In this document: positions 8,233 through 18,480 of the stretch, piece by piece
Position numbering within the stretch: the stretch's first letter is position 1
How the letters are laid out: every line of letters begins with the position of its first letter
Notes under the pieces: model-generated
Told to the model about the DNA's origin: nothing
Seen by the model: the letters and a program-made list of their open reading frames with translations, nothing else
The model's database searches: none
Made by a program: the position numbers and the translations under genes
DNA from: Bowmanella yangjiangensis
GTDB taxonomy: Bacteria > Pseudomonadota > Gammaproteobacteria > Enterobacterales > Alteromonadaceae
Assembly (NCBI RefSeq): GCF_017255015.1
Contig: NZ_JAFKCS010000001.1
Coordinates: forward strand, 430,772-494,771
Length of the DNA stretch: 64,000 nt
Direction of reading: 5' to 3'

Positions 8233-9435
8233 ATGTTCAAAGCAAGACACAGTATTACTCTGCTGTTTAATGCCAACAAAGTCTACGATCGCCAGGTGAT
8301 CGAAGGCATTGGCCATTACCTGCAATCGTCCAAAGCCGACTGGGATGTCTATCTTGAAGAAGACTTTTTGTGTCGTCTGGAACATATTCACGAATGGAGT
8401 GGTGATGGGATTATTGCCGACTTTGATGACATGAATATTCAACTAGCCCTAAAAGGAAGTAATAAACCTGTAGTTGGTGTGGGAGGATCATATGCAGATC
8501 CCTGCCAATATCCGGCTGTGCCCTATGTTGCCACAGACAACCGAGCCTTAGTGAAGCTGGCCTATGAACACTTGAAACAAAAGGGGCTGGAGCGATTTGC
8601 TTTTTATAGTGTTCCAATTGATGAAAATCATCGTTGGGCCCGCGAACGTGAAGCTGCTATTACCGAGCTAACTGCTAAGGATGGCTACGAATGCCAAATA
8701 TACCAAGGGCATTGTACACGGCCTGAAACCTGGCAATACGCAATGAACCGTCTGACCGATTGGATCCAAAGTTTACCCAAGCCAATAGGTATTCTGGCTG
8801 TGACAGATTCGCGAGCCCGGCATTTGTTGCAAGCTTGCGATCATATTGGTTTGATCGTACCGGACAATGTGGCCATTATCGGTATTGATGATGATGACAT
8901 CGCGCGGTTTTTAAGCCGTATCAGTTTAAGCTCCGTGACTCAGGGCTGCTTTGAAATGGGCTATCAAGCGGCCAAGTTGTTGCATAAACAGCTCAGTAAC
9001 ATTCAGATAGGCCGCAAACAGATTTTAGTGCCACCTGCCGGCGTGGCTTCACGTCAGTCAACCGACTTTAAAGCGCTTAAAGATCCTCACGTAATACAAG
9101 CCATGCATTATATCCGTCAGAATGCAACTCGCGGTATTAAGGTGGAACAGGTAACGGATTTTGTCGGCATTTCTCGTTCTAACCTTGAGCAGCGTTTTCG
9201 CAGTGAAAGGGGGCATTCTATTCATACAGAGTTGCACAATCAGAAATTGGGGCGGGCATGTAAAATGTTAAATGATACTCAGGTTAGTCCTACAGAAATA
9301 GCCAGTATCTGTGGTTATCCGTCGCTACAGTATATGTATGCAGTATTCAAACGTCATTTTGATCAGACACCCACTGAATACCGAAACAGTCAAAGTGACA
9401 GTGTTAAGCATAGTGCCCAGGTCGTTAACTTCTGA
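8233..9435 (+). CDS. xylR: Xylose operon transcriptional activator, AraC family
   Basis: The 400-residue protein has the two-part build of enterobacterial XylR: a LacI/periplasmic-binding-type sensor domain (about 1-280) and a C-terminal AraC helix-turn-helix domain (about 290-390). The start ITLLFNANKVYDRQVIEGIG is characteristic. GIDDDDIARFLSRISLSSV near residue 216 matches the XylR sensor. The DNA-binding half reads IKVEQVTDFVGISRSNLEQR (first HTH) and PTEIASICGYPSLQYMYAVF (second HTH). It binds D-xylose and activates xylAB and transport genes. It is divergent from xylB across a 184-bp regulatory region. GGGTGAAGT precedes the ATG. Confidence 0.95.
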   Translation: MFKARHSITLLFNANKVYDRQVIEGIGHYLQSSKADWDVYLEEDFLCRLEHIHEWSGDGIIADFDDMNIQLALKGSNKPVVGVGGSYADPCQYPAVPYVATDNRALVKLAYEHLKQKGLERFAFYSVPIDENHRWAREREAAITELTAKDGYECQIYQGHCTRPETWQYAMNRLTDWIQSLPKPIGILAVTDSRARHLLQACDHIGLIVPDNVAIIGIDDDDIARFLSRISLSSVTQGCFEMGYQAAKLLHKQLSNIQIGRKQILVPPAGVASRQSTDFKALKDPHVIQAMHYIRQNATRGIKVEQVTDFVGISRSNLEQRFRSERGHSIHTELHNQKLGRACKMLNDTQVSPTEIASICGYPSLQYMYAVFKRHFDQTPTEYRNSQSDSVKHSAQVVNF

Positions 9436-9542
9436 ATAGCGTAGTCAGGAATTCTGAATAAAACATAATATCTGGAAGCCTTAAGTTTCTTTTAAGCTTG
9501 ACGGTATACCTTCCTATCAGAAGTGAGTGATAGGAGACGTTT

Positions 9543-10229
9543 ATGTACCAGCAAGTTGTGCAGTATTGCGGCGATGTTACCCGCCATGCGTCGATTAAAA
9601 GTGGCAGTGGTCTGAGTTTGTCCAGTGCCTTGCCTGGTGATCTGGCTCGCCCTGAGCTGGAAAATTTCATTAAGAAAGGCTTCGCCAAAGCGTACGGCGC
9701 AGATATCCATCACTTTATGCCTACACTGCTGGCGATTAAGGGTCAGCATTATCAGGCTGCGCTTGGTTTGCGCAGCGGACGCGAATCCCTGTTTGTTCAA
9801 CAGTACCTTGACGACAATGTGATGGATTGTCTGGCAGCTAAAGGAATTGCCACTCAGCCGGAGCAGATTGCGGAAATAGGCAATCTGTTTGCACTGTCAC
9901 GCCGGTACGCCATGCCATTGTTTATGGCAAGCACATTGGGCTTGTTTCTCAATCACTATAGCCATCTGCTGTTTTGCGGTACCAACCACTTAATTGCCTT
10001 GTTGCAAAGAGAAGGTGTCAAGCTGACCTATCTGGCTGATGCTGATCTTTCTCGTTTAGCGCCATCCAATGATGACTGGGGAAGCTACTATGAGACTGAA
10101 CCCAAAATCATGGTGCTTGATCTGAAAGACGCCATGACGCCCATGCTTGAGCGAGACTTGTTGCCAGGCCTGTTTTCTTCATTTTGTGCCGATATCCAGA
10201 CCCTGACCGCTGAACTGAGGAGCCTGTAA
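9543..10229 (+). CDS. Thermostable hemolysin (delta-VPH) family protein
   Basis: The 228-residue protein has no signal peptide or membrane segment. Its pattern (ARPELENFIKKGFAKAYGAD, HHFMPTLLAIKGQH, then AALGLRSGRESLFVQQYLDD and FCGTNHLIALL) matches the T_hemolysin family, named for a Vibrio thermostable hemolysin. The fold resembles GNAT N-acyltransferases, so an acyl-transfer role is more plausible than a pore-forming toxin; that is inference. GGAGACGTTT precedes the ATG. The stop overlaps the start of the AMP ligase by one base, indicating translational coupling. It is the first gene of a five-gene unit. Confidence 0.8.
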   Translation: MYQQVVQYCGDVTRHASIKSGSGLSLSSALPGDLARPELENFIKKGFAKAYGADIHHFMPTLLAIKGQHYQAALGLRSGRESLFVQQYLDDNVMDCLAAKGIATQPEQIAEIGNLFALSRRYAMPLFMASTLGLFLNHYSHLLFCGTNHLIALLQREGVKLTYLADADLSRLAPSNDDWGSYYETEPKIMVLDLKDAMTPMLERDLLPGLFSSFCADIQTLTAELRSL

Positions 10230-11692
10230 TGTATTTCCCAGCCTGCGACTTTGCCCCAGACGCTATGGCACTTTGCAGTAGTGATGCGCAACTTTCTTAT
10301 GGGCAGCTAGCCGAGCAGGTTGAGTTGCGCGCCGACTGGCTCAAGCAACATGGCATCCAATGTGTGGCGCTTAGCCTTGAAAACAGCATTGAATGGGTGT
10401 TGATGGACTTAGCCTGCCAACGTGCTGACGTATGCTGTGTGCCTGTACCTGTGTTTTTCAGCAAACCACAGCGGGACCATCTGCTGAGTGCCGCCGCCGT
10501 GGATCTGATAGTCAGTGCGCCTTTGAAAGGACAGGACAATCAACCATTTGGTAGTTTTAGTGTTGAACACATCAGGCCCGAAAAAGCCGCACAATTGCCA
10601 CAAGGCACCGGAAAGATCACTTTTACCTCAGGCTCAACCGGCATGCCCAAAGGGGTTTGTCTCAGTCATGCCTCACAGCAAATTACTGCGCAAGCCCTGG
10701 TGGATACCCTGGCAATGGATGACGTCGTGCATCTATGTTTGTTGCCATTGGCTACATTGCTGGAGAATGTGGCGGGTGTATATGCGCCGCTGCTGGCGGG
10801 GGGCAAAGTTGTACTGGCCGATGATGCACAGCGAGGCTTTATAGGAAGCCAGCTCACAGACCCCGCAGCCATGCTGGCTCTGATTAGCCAATGGCAGCCC
10901 ACGAGTTTGATCTTAGTCCCTGAGCTGTTGACCTTGCTGATTCAGGCGTGGCGGCAAGGCTGGCGTCCACCCGCATCTTTGCAATTTATTGCGGTGGGCG
11001 GCGCTAGGGTGTCGGCGGCTTTGCTTAAACAAGCCCAAGCTATCGGACTACCGGTTTATCAGGGATACGGACTTAGCGAGTGTGTCTCTGTGGTGGCCTT
11101 AAACACCCCAGAGCACAATCAGCTTAAGAGCGTGGGGCGTCCGCTGCCACACAATCGCCTGGAAATTGAAGATGACGAATTGCTGGTACGTGGCAACCTG
11201 TTTCTTGGCTATTTAAACCAACCTGAGTCCTGGTATCCGGATGTGGTGCGTACCGGTGACAAAGCCAGCTTTATTGATGGCTATGTTGGCATCGATGGGC
11301 GGTTTAAAAATCTGCTGATTAACTCGCTGGGCAGAAACATTTCGCCTGAGTGGGTTGAAGCGGAGGTTATGGCCAGCGGCATGTTTCGGCATGTGATGCT
11401 GGTGGGCGACAGCCAGCCCTTCTGCACAGCCCTATTAGTGCCCATGCAAGCTCAGTTACCCGCTGCTTTGGTTGCCTCTGCCATTGACGCTACCAATGTC
11501 CGCTTACCTGACTATGCCAAGATCAGAGCCTGGCACCTGCTTAGTGCAGATGAGATGCAGGACACCAGCCTGTTTACCGCCAATGGCAAATTAAAACGCG
11601 ATGTCATGTTACAGCGCTTCGCTAAATACATCGACGCCTTTTATCAAATGGAAAATTACGTTGAATCAGGAGCTTATCATGAAGCTATATGA
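10229..11692 (+). CDS. AMP-forming acyl-CoA/fatty-acid ligase (ANL superfamily)
   Basis: The 487-residue adenylate-forming enzyme carries motif A3 as TFTSGSTGMPKGVCLSH near residue 130, a family motif YQGYGLSECVSVVALN near residue 280, the ribose-binding Asp in VVRTGDKASF near residue 345, and FKNLLINSLGRNISPEWVEA with the hinge, plus a C-terminal NGKLKRD holding the catalytic Lys near residue 453. It should activate a carboxylic acid, probably a fatty acid, to the acyl-adenylate and on to CoA or another acceptor. No carrier domain is attached. It overlaps the hemolysin-family gene by 1 bp and the next gene by 14 bp. The acid substrate is unknown. Confidence 0.85.
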   Translation: MYFPACDFAPDAMALCSSDAQLSYGQLAEQVELRADWLKQHGIQCVALSLENSIEWVLMDLACQRADVCCVPVPVFFSKPQRDHLLSAAAVDLIVSAPLKGQDNQPFGSFSVEHIRPEKAAQLPQGTGKITFTSGSTGMPKGVCLSHASQQITAQALVDTLAMDDVVHLCLLPLATLLENVAGVYAPLLAGGKVVLADDAQRGFIGSQLTDPAAMLALISQWQPTSLILVPELLTLLIQAWRQGWRPPASLQFIAVGGARVSAALLKQAQAIGLPVYQGYGLSECVSVVALNTPEHNQLKSVGRPLPHNRLEIEDDELLVRGNLFLGYLNQPESWYPDVVRTGDKASFIDGYVGIDGRFKNLLINSLGRNISPEWVEAEVMASGMFRHVMLVGDSQPFCTALLVPMQAQLPAALVASAIDATNVRLPDYAKIRAWHLLSADEMQDTSLFTANGKLKRDVMLQRFAKYIDAFYQMENYVESGAYHEAI

Positions 11693-12350
11693 AAGATTAC
11701 AAGCCGAAACCCGCACTGAACGCGATTACCTGTTATCGGCCCCTATTATTCAGCGCTGTTTTCGTGGTGAGTTTGACCTCAACGATTATGTCGCCTTTCT
11801 GCAACAGGCCTACCATCACGTTAAGCATACAGTGCCATTGTTGATGACGGCTGGCAGTCGCTTGCCGGAAAGCAAAGAGTGGCTGCGCGAAGCTGTGGGC
11901 GAATACATTGAAGAAGAAATGGGCCACCAGGAATGGATCCTGAATGACATTGCCGCTTGCGGTTATGACAAGCAGCAAGCCAGACAAAGTAAACCATCAA
12001 GTGCCACCGAATTGATGGTGGCCTATGCCTATGATGCTGTTCAGCGGGTTAATCCACTGGCGTTTTTCGGCATGGTGTTTGTACTGGAAGGCACCAGTAT
12101 TGCCCTGGCTGACAATGCAGCCGCGCAGATTCAGGGTAAGTTGGACTTACCCACCAAAGCCTTCAGTTATCTGCGTTCACATGGTGCATTGGATCAGGAG
12201 CATATTGTGTTCTTTGAAAACCTGATGAATCAGATTGACGATGAAACCGAGCAGGACGTGATTTTGCATGCCGCCCGCATGTTCTTTCGCTTATACGGCA
12301 ATATCTTTTATGAGCTGGACCCTTGCCATGGTCTGGCTCAGGCTGCCTAG
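11679..12350 (+). CDS. TenA/haem-oxygenase-like iron-containing protein (putative di-iron oxidase)
   Basis: The 223-residue, probably all-helical protein belongs to the TenA/CADD/UndA-like group (iron-containing redox enzymes). Candidate iron ligands are in EYIEEEMGHQEW near residue 73 (E-x-x-x-H spacing), FVLEGTS near residue 135 and HGALDQEHIVFFENL near residue 168. In characterised relatives (UndA, BesC, CADD) such sites activate oxygen for oxidative cleavage or decarboxylation of acyl or amino-acid substrates. The ATG at 11679 lies inside the end of the ligase gene, preceded by CAGGAG, and was chosen over longer frames. The context (ligase upstream, SDR downstream) suggests it works on an activated or released fatty acid. 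Iron and chemistry are inferred. Confidence 0.75.
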   Translation: MKLYERLQAETRTERDYLLSAPIIQRCFRGEFDLNDYVAFLQQAYHHVKHTVPLLMTAGSRLPESKEWLREAVGEYIEEEMGHQEWILNDIAACGYDKQQARQSKPSSATELMVAYAYDAVQRVNPLAFFGMVFVLEGTSIALADNAAAQIQGKLDLPTKAFSYLRSHGALDQEHIVFFENLMNQIDDETEQDVILHAARMFFRLYGNIFYELDPCHGLAQAA

Positions 12351-12359
12351 GAGAAGGAT

Positions 12360-13166
12360 ATGAACTGGTCAACTCAACTTTGTTTGCTGACAGGTGCCAG
12401 TGGCGGTATCGGCCAGGCTATTGCCCGTACCCTGGCTGAAGCCGGTGTTCAATTGATTTTACAGGGGCGCAATGCACAGGCGTTGCAAACGCTGGCCGAC
12501 AGTCTGCCCGGCACCCACCAAATAGTGGTGGCGGATATCAGCTCGAGTCAGGGGCGCGATGAATTGCTCAAGGAACTGGCGCGATTTCCCAACATCAGCA
12601 TGTTGATCAATAACGCGGGCATTGCGCCTTTTGGTGAGCTGCAAAGTATGTCTGATGAGGACTTGGAGCAGACGATTCAGACCAACTTGTTAGCTCCCAT
12701 GGCGCTAATTCGGGCCTTGCTGCCGACGATGAAAAAACATTCGGAGGCTTACATCGTTAACGTCGGTTCTACCTTCGGCAGCATAGGTTTTGCTTGCAAC
12801 AGCCTGTATTGCGCCAGCAAGTTCGGCCTGAGAGGTTTTACTGAGGCTTTGCAACGTGAACTGGCCGGGTCATCGGTAAAGGTGTTTTATCTGGCTCCGC
12901 GTGCGACCCAAACCGCTATCAACAGTGATGACGTGGTGGCGATGAATAAGGCGCTGGGCAATCAGGTGGATAGCCCTGAACTGGTTGCACAAGCGTTGAA
13001 AACCCAATTGCAACAGGGGGAACGTCGCAAGTTTATTGGTTTTCCCGAGAAATTATTTGTTCGAATTAACGGTGCATTTCCCGCTTTGGTGGATAACGCC
13101 CTGGTTAAAAAATTACCCATTATTAAGAAATTTGCTGCACAACATGCGAAGGAGATCCTGGTATGA
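12360..13166 (+). CDS. Short-chain dehydrogenase/reductase
   Basis: The 268-residue classical SDR has the Rossmann glycine motif TGASGGIGQAIA at residues 12-23, NNAG near residue 86, the catalytic Ser in NVGSTFGS near residue 138, and Tyr/Lys in YCASKFGLRGFTEAL near residue 151. QGRN after the second strand suggests a preference for NADP(H). AGGAGAAGGAT precedes the ATG. It starts 10 bp after the oxidase gene and overlaps the TPR gene by 4 bp (ATGA). In this cassette it could reduce or oxidise an aldehyde, ketone or alcohol made by the preceding enzymes; the substrate is unknown. Confidence 0.88.
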   Translation: MNWSTQLCLLTGASGGIGQAIARTLAEAGVQLILQGRNAQALQTLADSLPGTHQIVVADISSSQGRDELLKELARFPNISMLINNAGIAPFGELQSMSDEDLEQTIQTNLLAPMALIRALLPTMKKHSEAYIVNVGSTFGSIGFACNSLYCASKFGLRGFTEALQRELAGSSVKVFYLAPRATQTAINSDDVVAMNKALGNQVDSPELVAQALKTQLQQGERRKFIGFPEKLFVRINGAFPALVDNALVKKLPIIKKFAAQHAKEILV

Positions 13167-13819
13167 ATATGCTGAAACGTACTTTGATAACAGTGGCTGG
13201 TGGTATGTCATTGATGCTGATGTCCATTGCTCAGGCGGATGAATGGCCAGAGCTATTGGCTGTACAGCAGCAATGGGCAGTGGTGAATTACACGCTGGCT
13301 GAAAAAGAGCGGGATAAGGCGTTTGACGAGTTGATTGCCAAGGCCGAGTCCCTGACACAAGCGCAGCCCCAGCGAGCCGAAGGCTGGATTTGGTTGGGAA
13401 TCAGTCAATCCAGTGCGGCCGGTGCAAAAGGGGGGCTGGATGCGTTGGGTCTGGCTAAGCAGGCGAAAGCGTCGCTGGAAAAAGCCATCAGCCTGGATGA
13501 AAAGGCGCTAAGTGGCTCGGCCTTAACCAGCCTGGGCGTGCTTTATCATAAGTTGCCCGGTTGGCCGGTGAGCTTTGGTAGCGACAAAAAGGCCGAAAAA
13601 CTGCTTAAGCAAGCCCTGGAAATGAACCCTAAGGGGATTGATCCAAACTATTTCTATGGCGAGTTTTTATTTGACGATGGCAAATATACCAAGGCCAAAG
13701 AGTATCTGTTGCTGGCGCAACAGGCTGAGCCTCGTGCTAACCGAGCCTTGGCCGACAGCTCCAGACAAAAAGAAATCGAGATGTTGCTAACCAAGGTGGA
13801 TAAGAAGCTTTCCCGTTAA
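13163..13819 (+). CDS. Secreted TPR-repeat protein, last gene of the hemolysin/ligase cassette
   Basis: The 218-residue protein begins with a signal peptide (basic start, hydrophobic VAGGMSLMLMSIAQA, cleavage around residue 26) and should be periplasmic. The rest is helical with TPR-like pairs, for example AEGWIWLGISQSSAAGAKGG, LTSLGVLYHKLPGWPVSFGS, AEKLLKQALEMNPKG and AKEYLLLAQQAEPRANRALA. TPRs mediate protein contacts; no enzymatic motif is visible. Its start overlaps the SDR stop (ATGA), so it belongs to the same operon, and a strong terminator follows at 13843. Why a cytoplasmic enzyme cassette ends with a periplasmic TPR protein is unclear. Confidence 0.8.
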   Translation: MNMLKRTLITVAGGMSLMLMSIAQADEWPELLAVQQQWAVVNYTLAEKERDKAFDELIAKAESLTQAQPQRAEGWIWLGISQSSAAGAKGGLDALGLAKQAKASLEKAISLDEKALSGSALTSLGVLYHKLPGWPVSFGSDKKAEKLLKQALEMNPKGIDPNYFYGEFLFDDGKYTKAKEYLLLAQQAEPRANRALADSSRQKEIEMLLTKVDKKLSR

Positions 13820-13842
13820 CTAGCGTGCGATTGCCGTGAATT

Positions 13843-13870
13843 GGCCGGTGCATTACACCGGCCTTTTTTA
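13843..13870 (+). terminator. Intrinsic terminator ending the hemolysin/ligase/SDR operon
   Basis: GGCCGGTG (13843-13850), loop CATTA, CACCGGCC (13856-13863), then TTTTTTTA. It is a classical rho-independent terminator on the plus strand, 24 bp after the TPR gene stop. Confidence 0.9.
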
Positions 13871-13881
13871 TGTTGGTCGGA

Positions 13882-14730
13882 TTATTGAAGATGCGCTACG
13901 TGAAAACGCAGGTGGTCCTCAATAAAAGTGGCGATAAAGTAGTAACTATGGTCGTAATCTGCATGGTAGCGAAACTCTGCAGGCACACCGTGCTGTTCAC
14001 ATACAGCCTGCAGCGGGCGGCTGAGTTCTTGCGAGTCCAGAAAGTTATCCGCCAACCCCTGGTCGATCAGCATAGGCATTGTCCAGTTTTGGCCAAGGTC
14101 ATTTAATAAAGCGCAGGCATCGTATTGCTGCCACTGGTTTCGATCTTCACCCAGATAGGCCGTCAATGCTTTTTGACCCCAGGGACATTCACTGGGGTTC
14201 ACTATGGGGGCAAAGGCGGATACCGAGCTATAACGCGAGGGATTGCGCAGTGCCATGATTAGCGCGCCGTGACCGCCCATAGAGTGACCGGTAATGGCAG
14301 CCTTGCCTAGTTTAAAGTTGGCTTCACAAAGCTGGGGCAACTCGTCAGCGATGTAGTCATACATGCGGTAGTGCCCCACCCAGGGAGCCTGAGTGGCATT
14401 AACGTAGAAACCAGCCCCTAGGCCGAGGTCGTAAGCACCATCCGGTGCATCGGGGACTCCGTCCCCACGGGGGCTGGTATCGGGGATGATCAGGATGATA
14501 CCCAATTCAGCGGCTACACGCTGCGCGCCCGCCTTACTGGAAAAATTTTCATCGCTGCAGGTTAGGCCGGACAACCAGTAAAGCACTGGCAGGGCCTGAC
14601 CTTGCTTGGCTTGCGGTGGCAGGTAGACAGAAAACTGCATAGTGCAGTTCAGTACTTTGGATGCATGGCTGAATCGCTTCTGCCAGCCGCCAAAGCATTT
14701 AACCGCGGATAATTCTGTTAGTTGGCTCAT
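13882..14730 (-). CDS. fghA: S-formylglutathione hydrolase
   Basis: The 282-residue alpha/beta hydrolase cleaves S-formylglutathione to formate and glutathione, the last step of glutathione-dependent formaldehyde removal. Motifs: [20 protein letters not shown] near residue 33, [23 protein letters not shown] near residue 83, [13 protein letters not shown], the nucleophile elbow [10 protein letters not shown] near residue 147 (Ser), the Asp in [12 protein letters not shown] near residue 222, and HYDHSYYF-like [12 protein letters not shown] near residue 258 (His). The gene starts 18 bp after the frmA stop, so the two form an operon. Confidence 0.96.
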   Translation of the reverse strand: MSQLTELSAVKCFGGWQKRFSHASKVLNCTMQFSVYLPPQAKQGQALPVLYWLSGLTCSDENFSSKAGAQRVAAELGIILIIPDTSPRGDGVPDAPDGAYDLGLGAGFYVNATQAPWVGHYRMYDYIADELPQLCEANFKLGKAAITGHSMGGHGALIMALRNPSRYSSVSAFAPIVNPSECPWGQKALTAYLGEDRNQWQQYDACALLNDLGQNWTMPMLIDQGLADNFLDSQELSRPLQAVCEQHGVPAEFRYHADYDHSYYFIATFIEDHLRFHVAHLQ

Positions 14731-14748
14731 ACTATTTCCTTGGCGCGA

Positions 14749-15930
<1,182 letters not shown>

Positions 15931-16109
15931 CTAGCTATCTGGCCGCAGTTTTTGCCTGTTTCATAAGGTTGCGGGTAAAGCAGCCAATCCGTATGATCGC
16001 GCCCTTCGAATGCGACTTACTAGCCGGGATACACGAGGATAAGTCGAGCCGTTGACCTATGCTTTTGGGGACACATCCCCGATGCCGACACACAATCAAC
16101 AGGAATACT

Positions 16110-17597
16110 ATGCTTTTACACTCAACCCGACAAGATTGGCTTGGCAATGTGCGCGCCGATTTGCTGGCCGGCCTGGTGGTGGCGCTGGCCCTTATTCCTG
16201 AGGCCATCGCGTTTTCCATTATCGCCGGGGTCGACCCTAAAGTGGGTTTGTACGCGTCTTTTTGTATTGCCACCATTATCGCCTTTATCGGCGGCAGACC
16301 GGGCATGATTTCTGCTGCTACCGGGGCCATGGCGCTGGTGATGGTGACTTTGGTCAAGGAACATGGTTTGCAGTATCTGCTGGCCGCCACGCTGTTGACC
16401 GGTGTGTTACAGATATTGGCGGGATATCTGAAGCTGGGTAGCCTGATGTCTTTTGTGTCCCGCTCTGTGGTGACGGGCTTTGTTAATGCCCTGGCTATTC
16501 TGATTTTTATGGCGCAGCTTCCTGAACTGACCAATGTCACCTGGCATGTGTATGCCATGACGGCGGCAGGTCTTGGCATTATTTATCTGTTCCCTTATGT
16601 ACCGAAAATTGGCAAGGTCATCCCATCGCCCTTAGTGTGTATTTTGTCCATGACGGCGGTATATCTGCTGCTGGGGCTGGATATTCGCACCGTCGGGGAT
16701 ATGGGCGAGCTTCCGGATACCCTGCCGGTTTTTCTGTGGCCGGATGTGCCACTGAATCTGGAAACCCTTTGGATAATCCTGCCGTACTCGGCGGCACTGG
16801 CGGTGGTCGGTCTGCTGGAGTCATTAATGACAGCCACTATTGTGGATGATTTAACTGATACCCAAAGTGACAAAAACCGTGAATGTAAGGGCCAGGGCAT
16901 TGCCAATATCGGTGCCGGTCTGCTGGGCGGTATGGCGGGTTGCGCCATGATTGGTCAGTCGGTAATTAACGTAAAATCCGGTGGCCGAGGGCGTTTATCT
17001 ACCTTGGTAGCCGGCGTCTTCCTGCTGATTATGGTGGTGTTTTTAAGTGACTGGATCCGTCAGATCCCCATGGCGGCTCTGGTGGCCGTGATGATCATGG
17101 TGTCCATCGGTACTTTTAGCTGGGACTCTGTGATTAAACTCAGGACCTACCCACTGTCATACAATATCGTGATGCTGGCCACCGTACTGGTGACGGTATT
17201 TACCCACAACCTGGCCTACGGCGTGTTTGTGGGTGTGTTGCTTGCCTCACTGTTTTTTGCCAATAAGGTCAGTCATATCCTGTATCTGGACGCCAGTTTA
17301 GATAGTGAAAACAGTATCCGTACCTACAAAGTGGTCGGCCAGGTATTTTTCAATTCGGCTGACAAATTTGCCGCTGGTTTTGACTTCAAGGAAGTGGTTG
17401 ATAAAGTAGTGATTGACTTGAGCAGAGCACATTTCTGGGATATTTCCGCGGTGGATGCGCTGGATAAAGTGGTGCTTAAGTTTCGTCGCGAAGGCGCAGA
17501 GGTTGAGCTTATCGGCCTGAATCAGGCCAGCGAAACCATAGTGGATCGCTTCGGCAAACACGACAAACCGGAAGAGATTGAGAAGGTGCTGCATTAA
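16110..17597 (+). CDS. SulP-family anion transporter with C-terminal STAS domain
   Basis: The ~495-residue inner-membrane protein has the SulP core of about 12 helices: NVRADLLAGLVVALALIPEA near residue 12, PGMISAATGAMALVMV, SVVTGFVNALAILIF, and LLGGMAGCAMIGQSVINVKS followed by GGRGRLSTLVAG. A STAS domain follows (about 405-495, VVIDLSRAHFWDISAVDALD). SulP proteins carry sulfate, bicarbonate or dicarboxylates; the sequence resembles the short bacterial bicarbonate/sulfate type, but the ion cannot be assigned. The ATG at 16110 has AGGA upstream and replaces an in-frame ATG at 16059. The stop overlaps the start of the Usp gene (TAATG). Confidence 0.9.
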   Translation: MLLHSTRQDWLGNVRADLLAGLVVALALIPEAIAFSIIAGVDPKVGLYASFCIATIIAFIGGRPGMISAATGAMALVMVTLVKEHGLQYLLAATLLTGVLQILAGYLKLGSLMSFVSRSVVTGFVNALAILIFMAQLPELTNVTWHVYAMTAAGLGIIYLFPYVPKIGKVIPSPLVCILSMTAVYLLLGLDIRTVGDMGELPDTLPVFLWPDVPLNLETLWIILPYSAALAVVGLLESLMTATIVDDLTDTQSDKNRECKGQGIANIGAGLLGGMAGCAMIGQSVINVKSGGRGRLSTLVAGVFLLIMVVFLSDWIRQIPMAALVAVMIMVSIGTFSWDSVIKLRTYPLSYNIVMLATVLVTVFTHNLAYGVFVGVLLASLFFANKVSHILYLDASLDSENSIRTYKVVGQVFFNSADKFAAGFDFKEVVDKVVIDLSRAHFWDISAVDALDKVVLKFRREGAEVELIGLNQASETIVDRFGKHDKPEEIEKVLH

Positions 17598-18460
17598 TGG
17601 CAAATGACAACAGAAAAGTACTGGCCGGTATCGACGGTTCGTCCATCTCCAATGCCGTGGTCGATTATGCGGCGTGGATTGCCAGTCGGGTGAATGCGCC
17701 GCTTAAGTTACTGCATAACCTGGAGCATCGCGAACCTGTGATGGTCGCGGACTTATCTGGCAATATTGGCTTTGGTAGCCGCGAGCACTTACTGGAAGAG
17801 CTTACCGAGCTGGAAGCCAAGCGCAGTAAAATTATGCTGGAGCAAGGTAAATTGCTGCTTAGCAATGCCACTGAGCGCGTCACTGCATTTGGGGTAAGTG
17901 ATATCTTGGCCTGTCAGCGTCATGGCAGCCTGACAGAGACGCTGGTGGAATTGGAAGAGGAAATCCGGGTATTGGTGCTGGGTATTCGCGGTGAAGATCA
18001 TGCCGAGCAACCTGGCCGTCTGGGCAACCATCTGGAGACAGTGCTGCGCTCTTTGCACCGTCCCATTTTGGTGGTTAATGGCGAGTTTGAAACGCCCCAA
18101 CGTATTATGCTGGCTTATGACGGCAGCCAAGCTGCATGCCGTGCGTTAGAGCTACTGACCGGTAGTCCGCTGTTTACAGGCATGGTTTGTCACCTTGTGT
18201 ATGTGGGAGATGACGTTGAAAAAGGTCGTGAAATACTGCAAAAGGGTGAGAATGCCTTGGCCGGCGCTGACATAGAGGTGGTGCAGGCAAATCTGCACGG
18301 TATTCCAGACCAGGAGCTGCTGGCCTATCAGCAGCAGCACGGTATTCAGATGCAGGTAATGGGGTCTTTTGGGCATAGCCGCTGGCGCGAAATGCTGCTC
18401 GGCAGTTTTACCCTGAAAATGCTTGGACAGGCCAGAGTGCCGCTCTTGCTGCTAAGATAA
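17597..18460 (+). CDS. Universal stress protein, tandem UspA domains
   Basis: The 287-residue protein has two Usp domains. The first is about residues 5-155 (VLAGIDGSSISNAVVDYAAW, VLVLGIRGEDHAEQPGRLGN and then HLETVLRSLHRPILVV). The second is about 165-287 (RIMLAYDGSQAACRALELL, ending MQVMGSFGHSRWREMLLGSF). The G-x2-G-x9-G(S/T) nucleotide-binding motif is only partly kept in each half. It is translationally coupled to SulP by a one-base overlap, so it probably modulates that transporter or reports its ion status; this is inference. Confidence 0.9.
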   Translation: MANDNRKVLAGIDGSSISNAVVDYAAWIASRVNAPLKLLHNLEHREPVMVADLSGNIGFGSREHLLEELTELEAKRSKIMLEQGKLLLSNATERVTAFGVSDILACQRHGSLTETLVELEEEIRVLVLGIRGEDHAEQPGRLGNHLETVLRSLHRPILVVNGEFETPQRIMLAYDGSQAACRALELLTGSPLFTGMVCHLVYVGDDVEKGREILQKGENALAGADIEVVQANLHGIPDQELLAYQQQHGIQMQVMGSFGHSRWREMLLGSFTLKMLGQARVPLLLLR

Positions 18461-18480
18461 TTTCATCGGGAATCAGCGGC

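Noticed and set aside
9543..10229. Annotation as a secreted pore-forming toxin
   Set aside because: No signal peptide or amphipathic barrel pattern; neighbours are metabolic enzymes, so the family name is kept without a toxin claim.
15935..16579. Long minus-strand open frame over the start of the SulP gene
   Set aside because: It is the antisense of a clear SulP coding sequence, rich in Ser/Arg/Pro with no family match.
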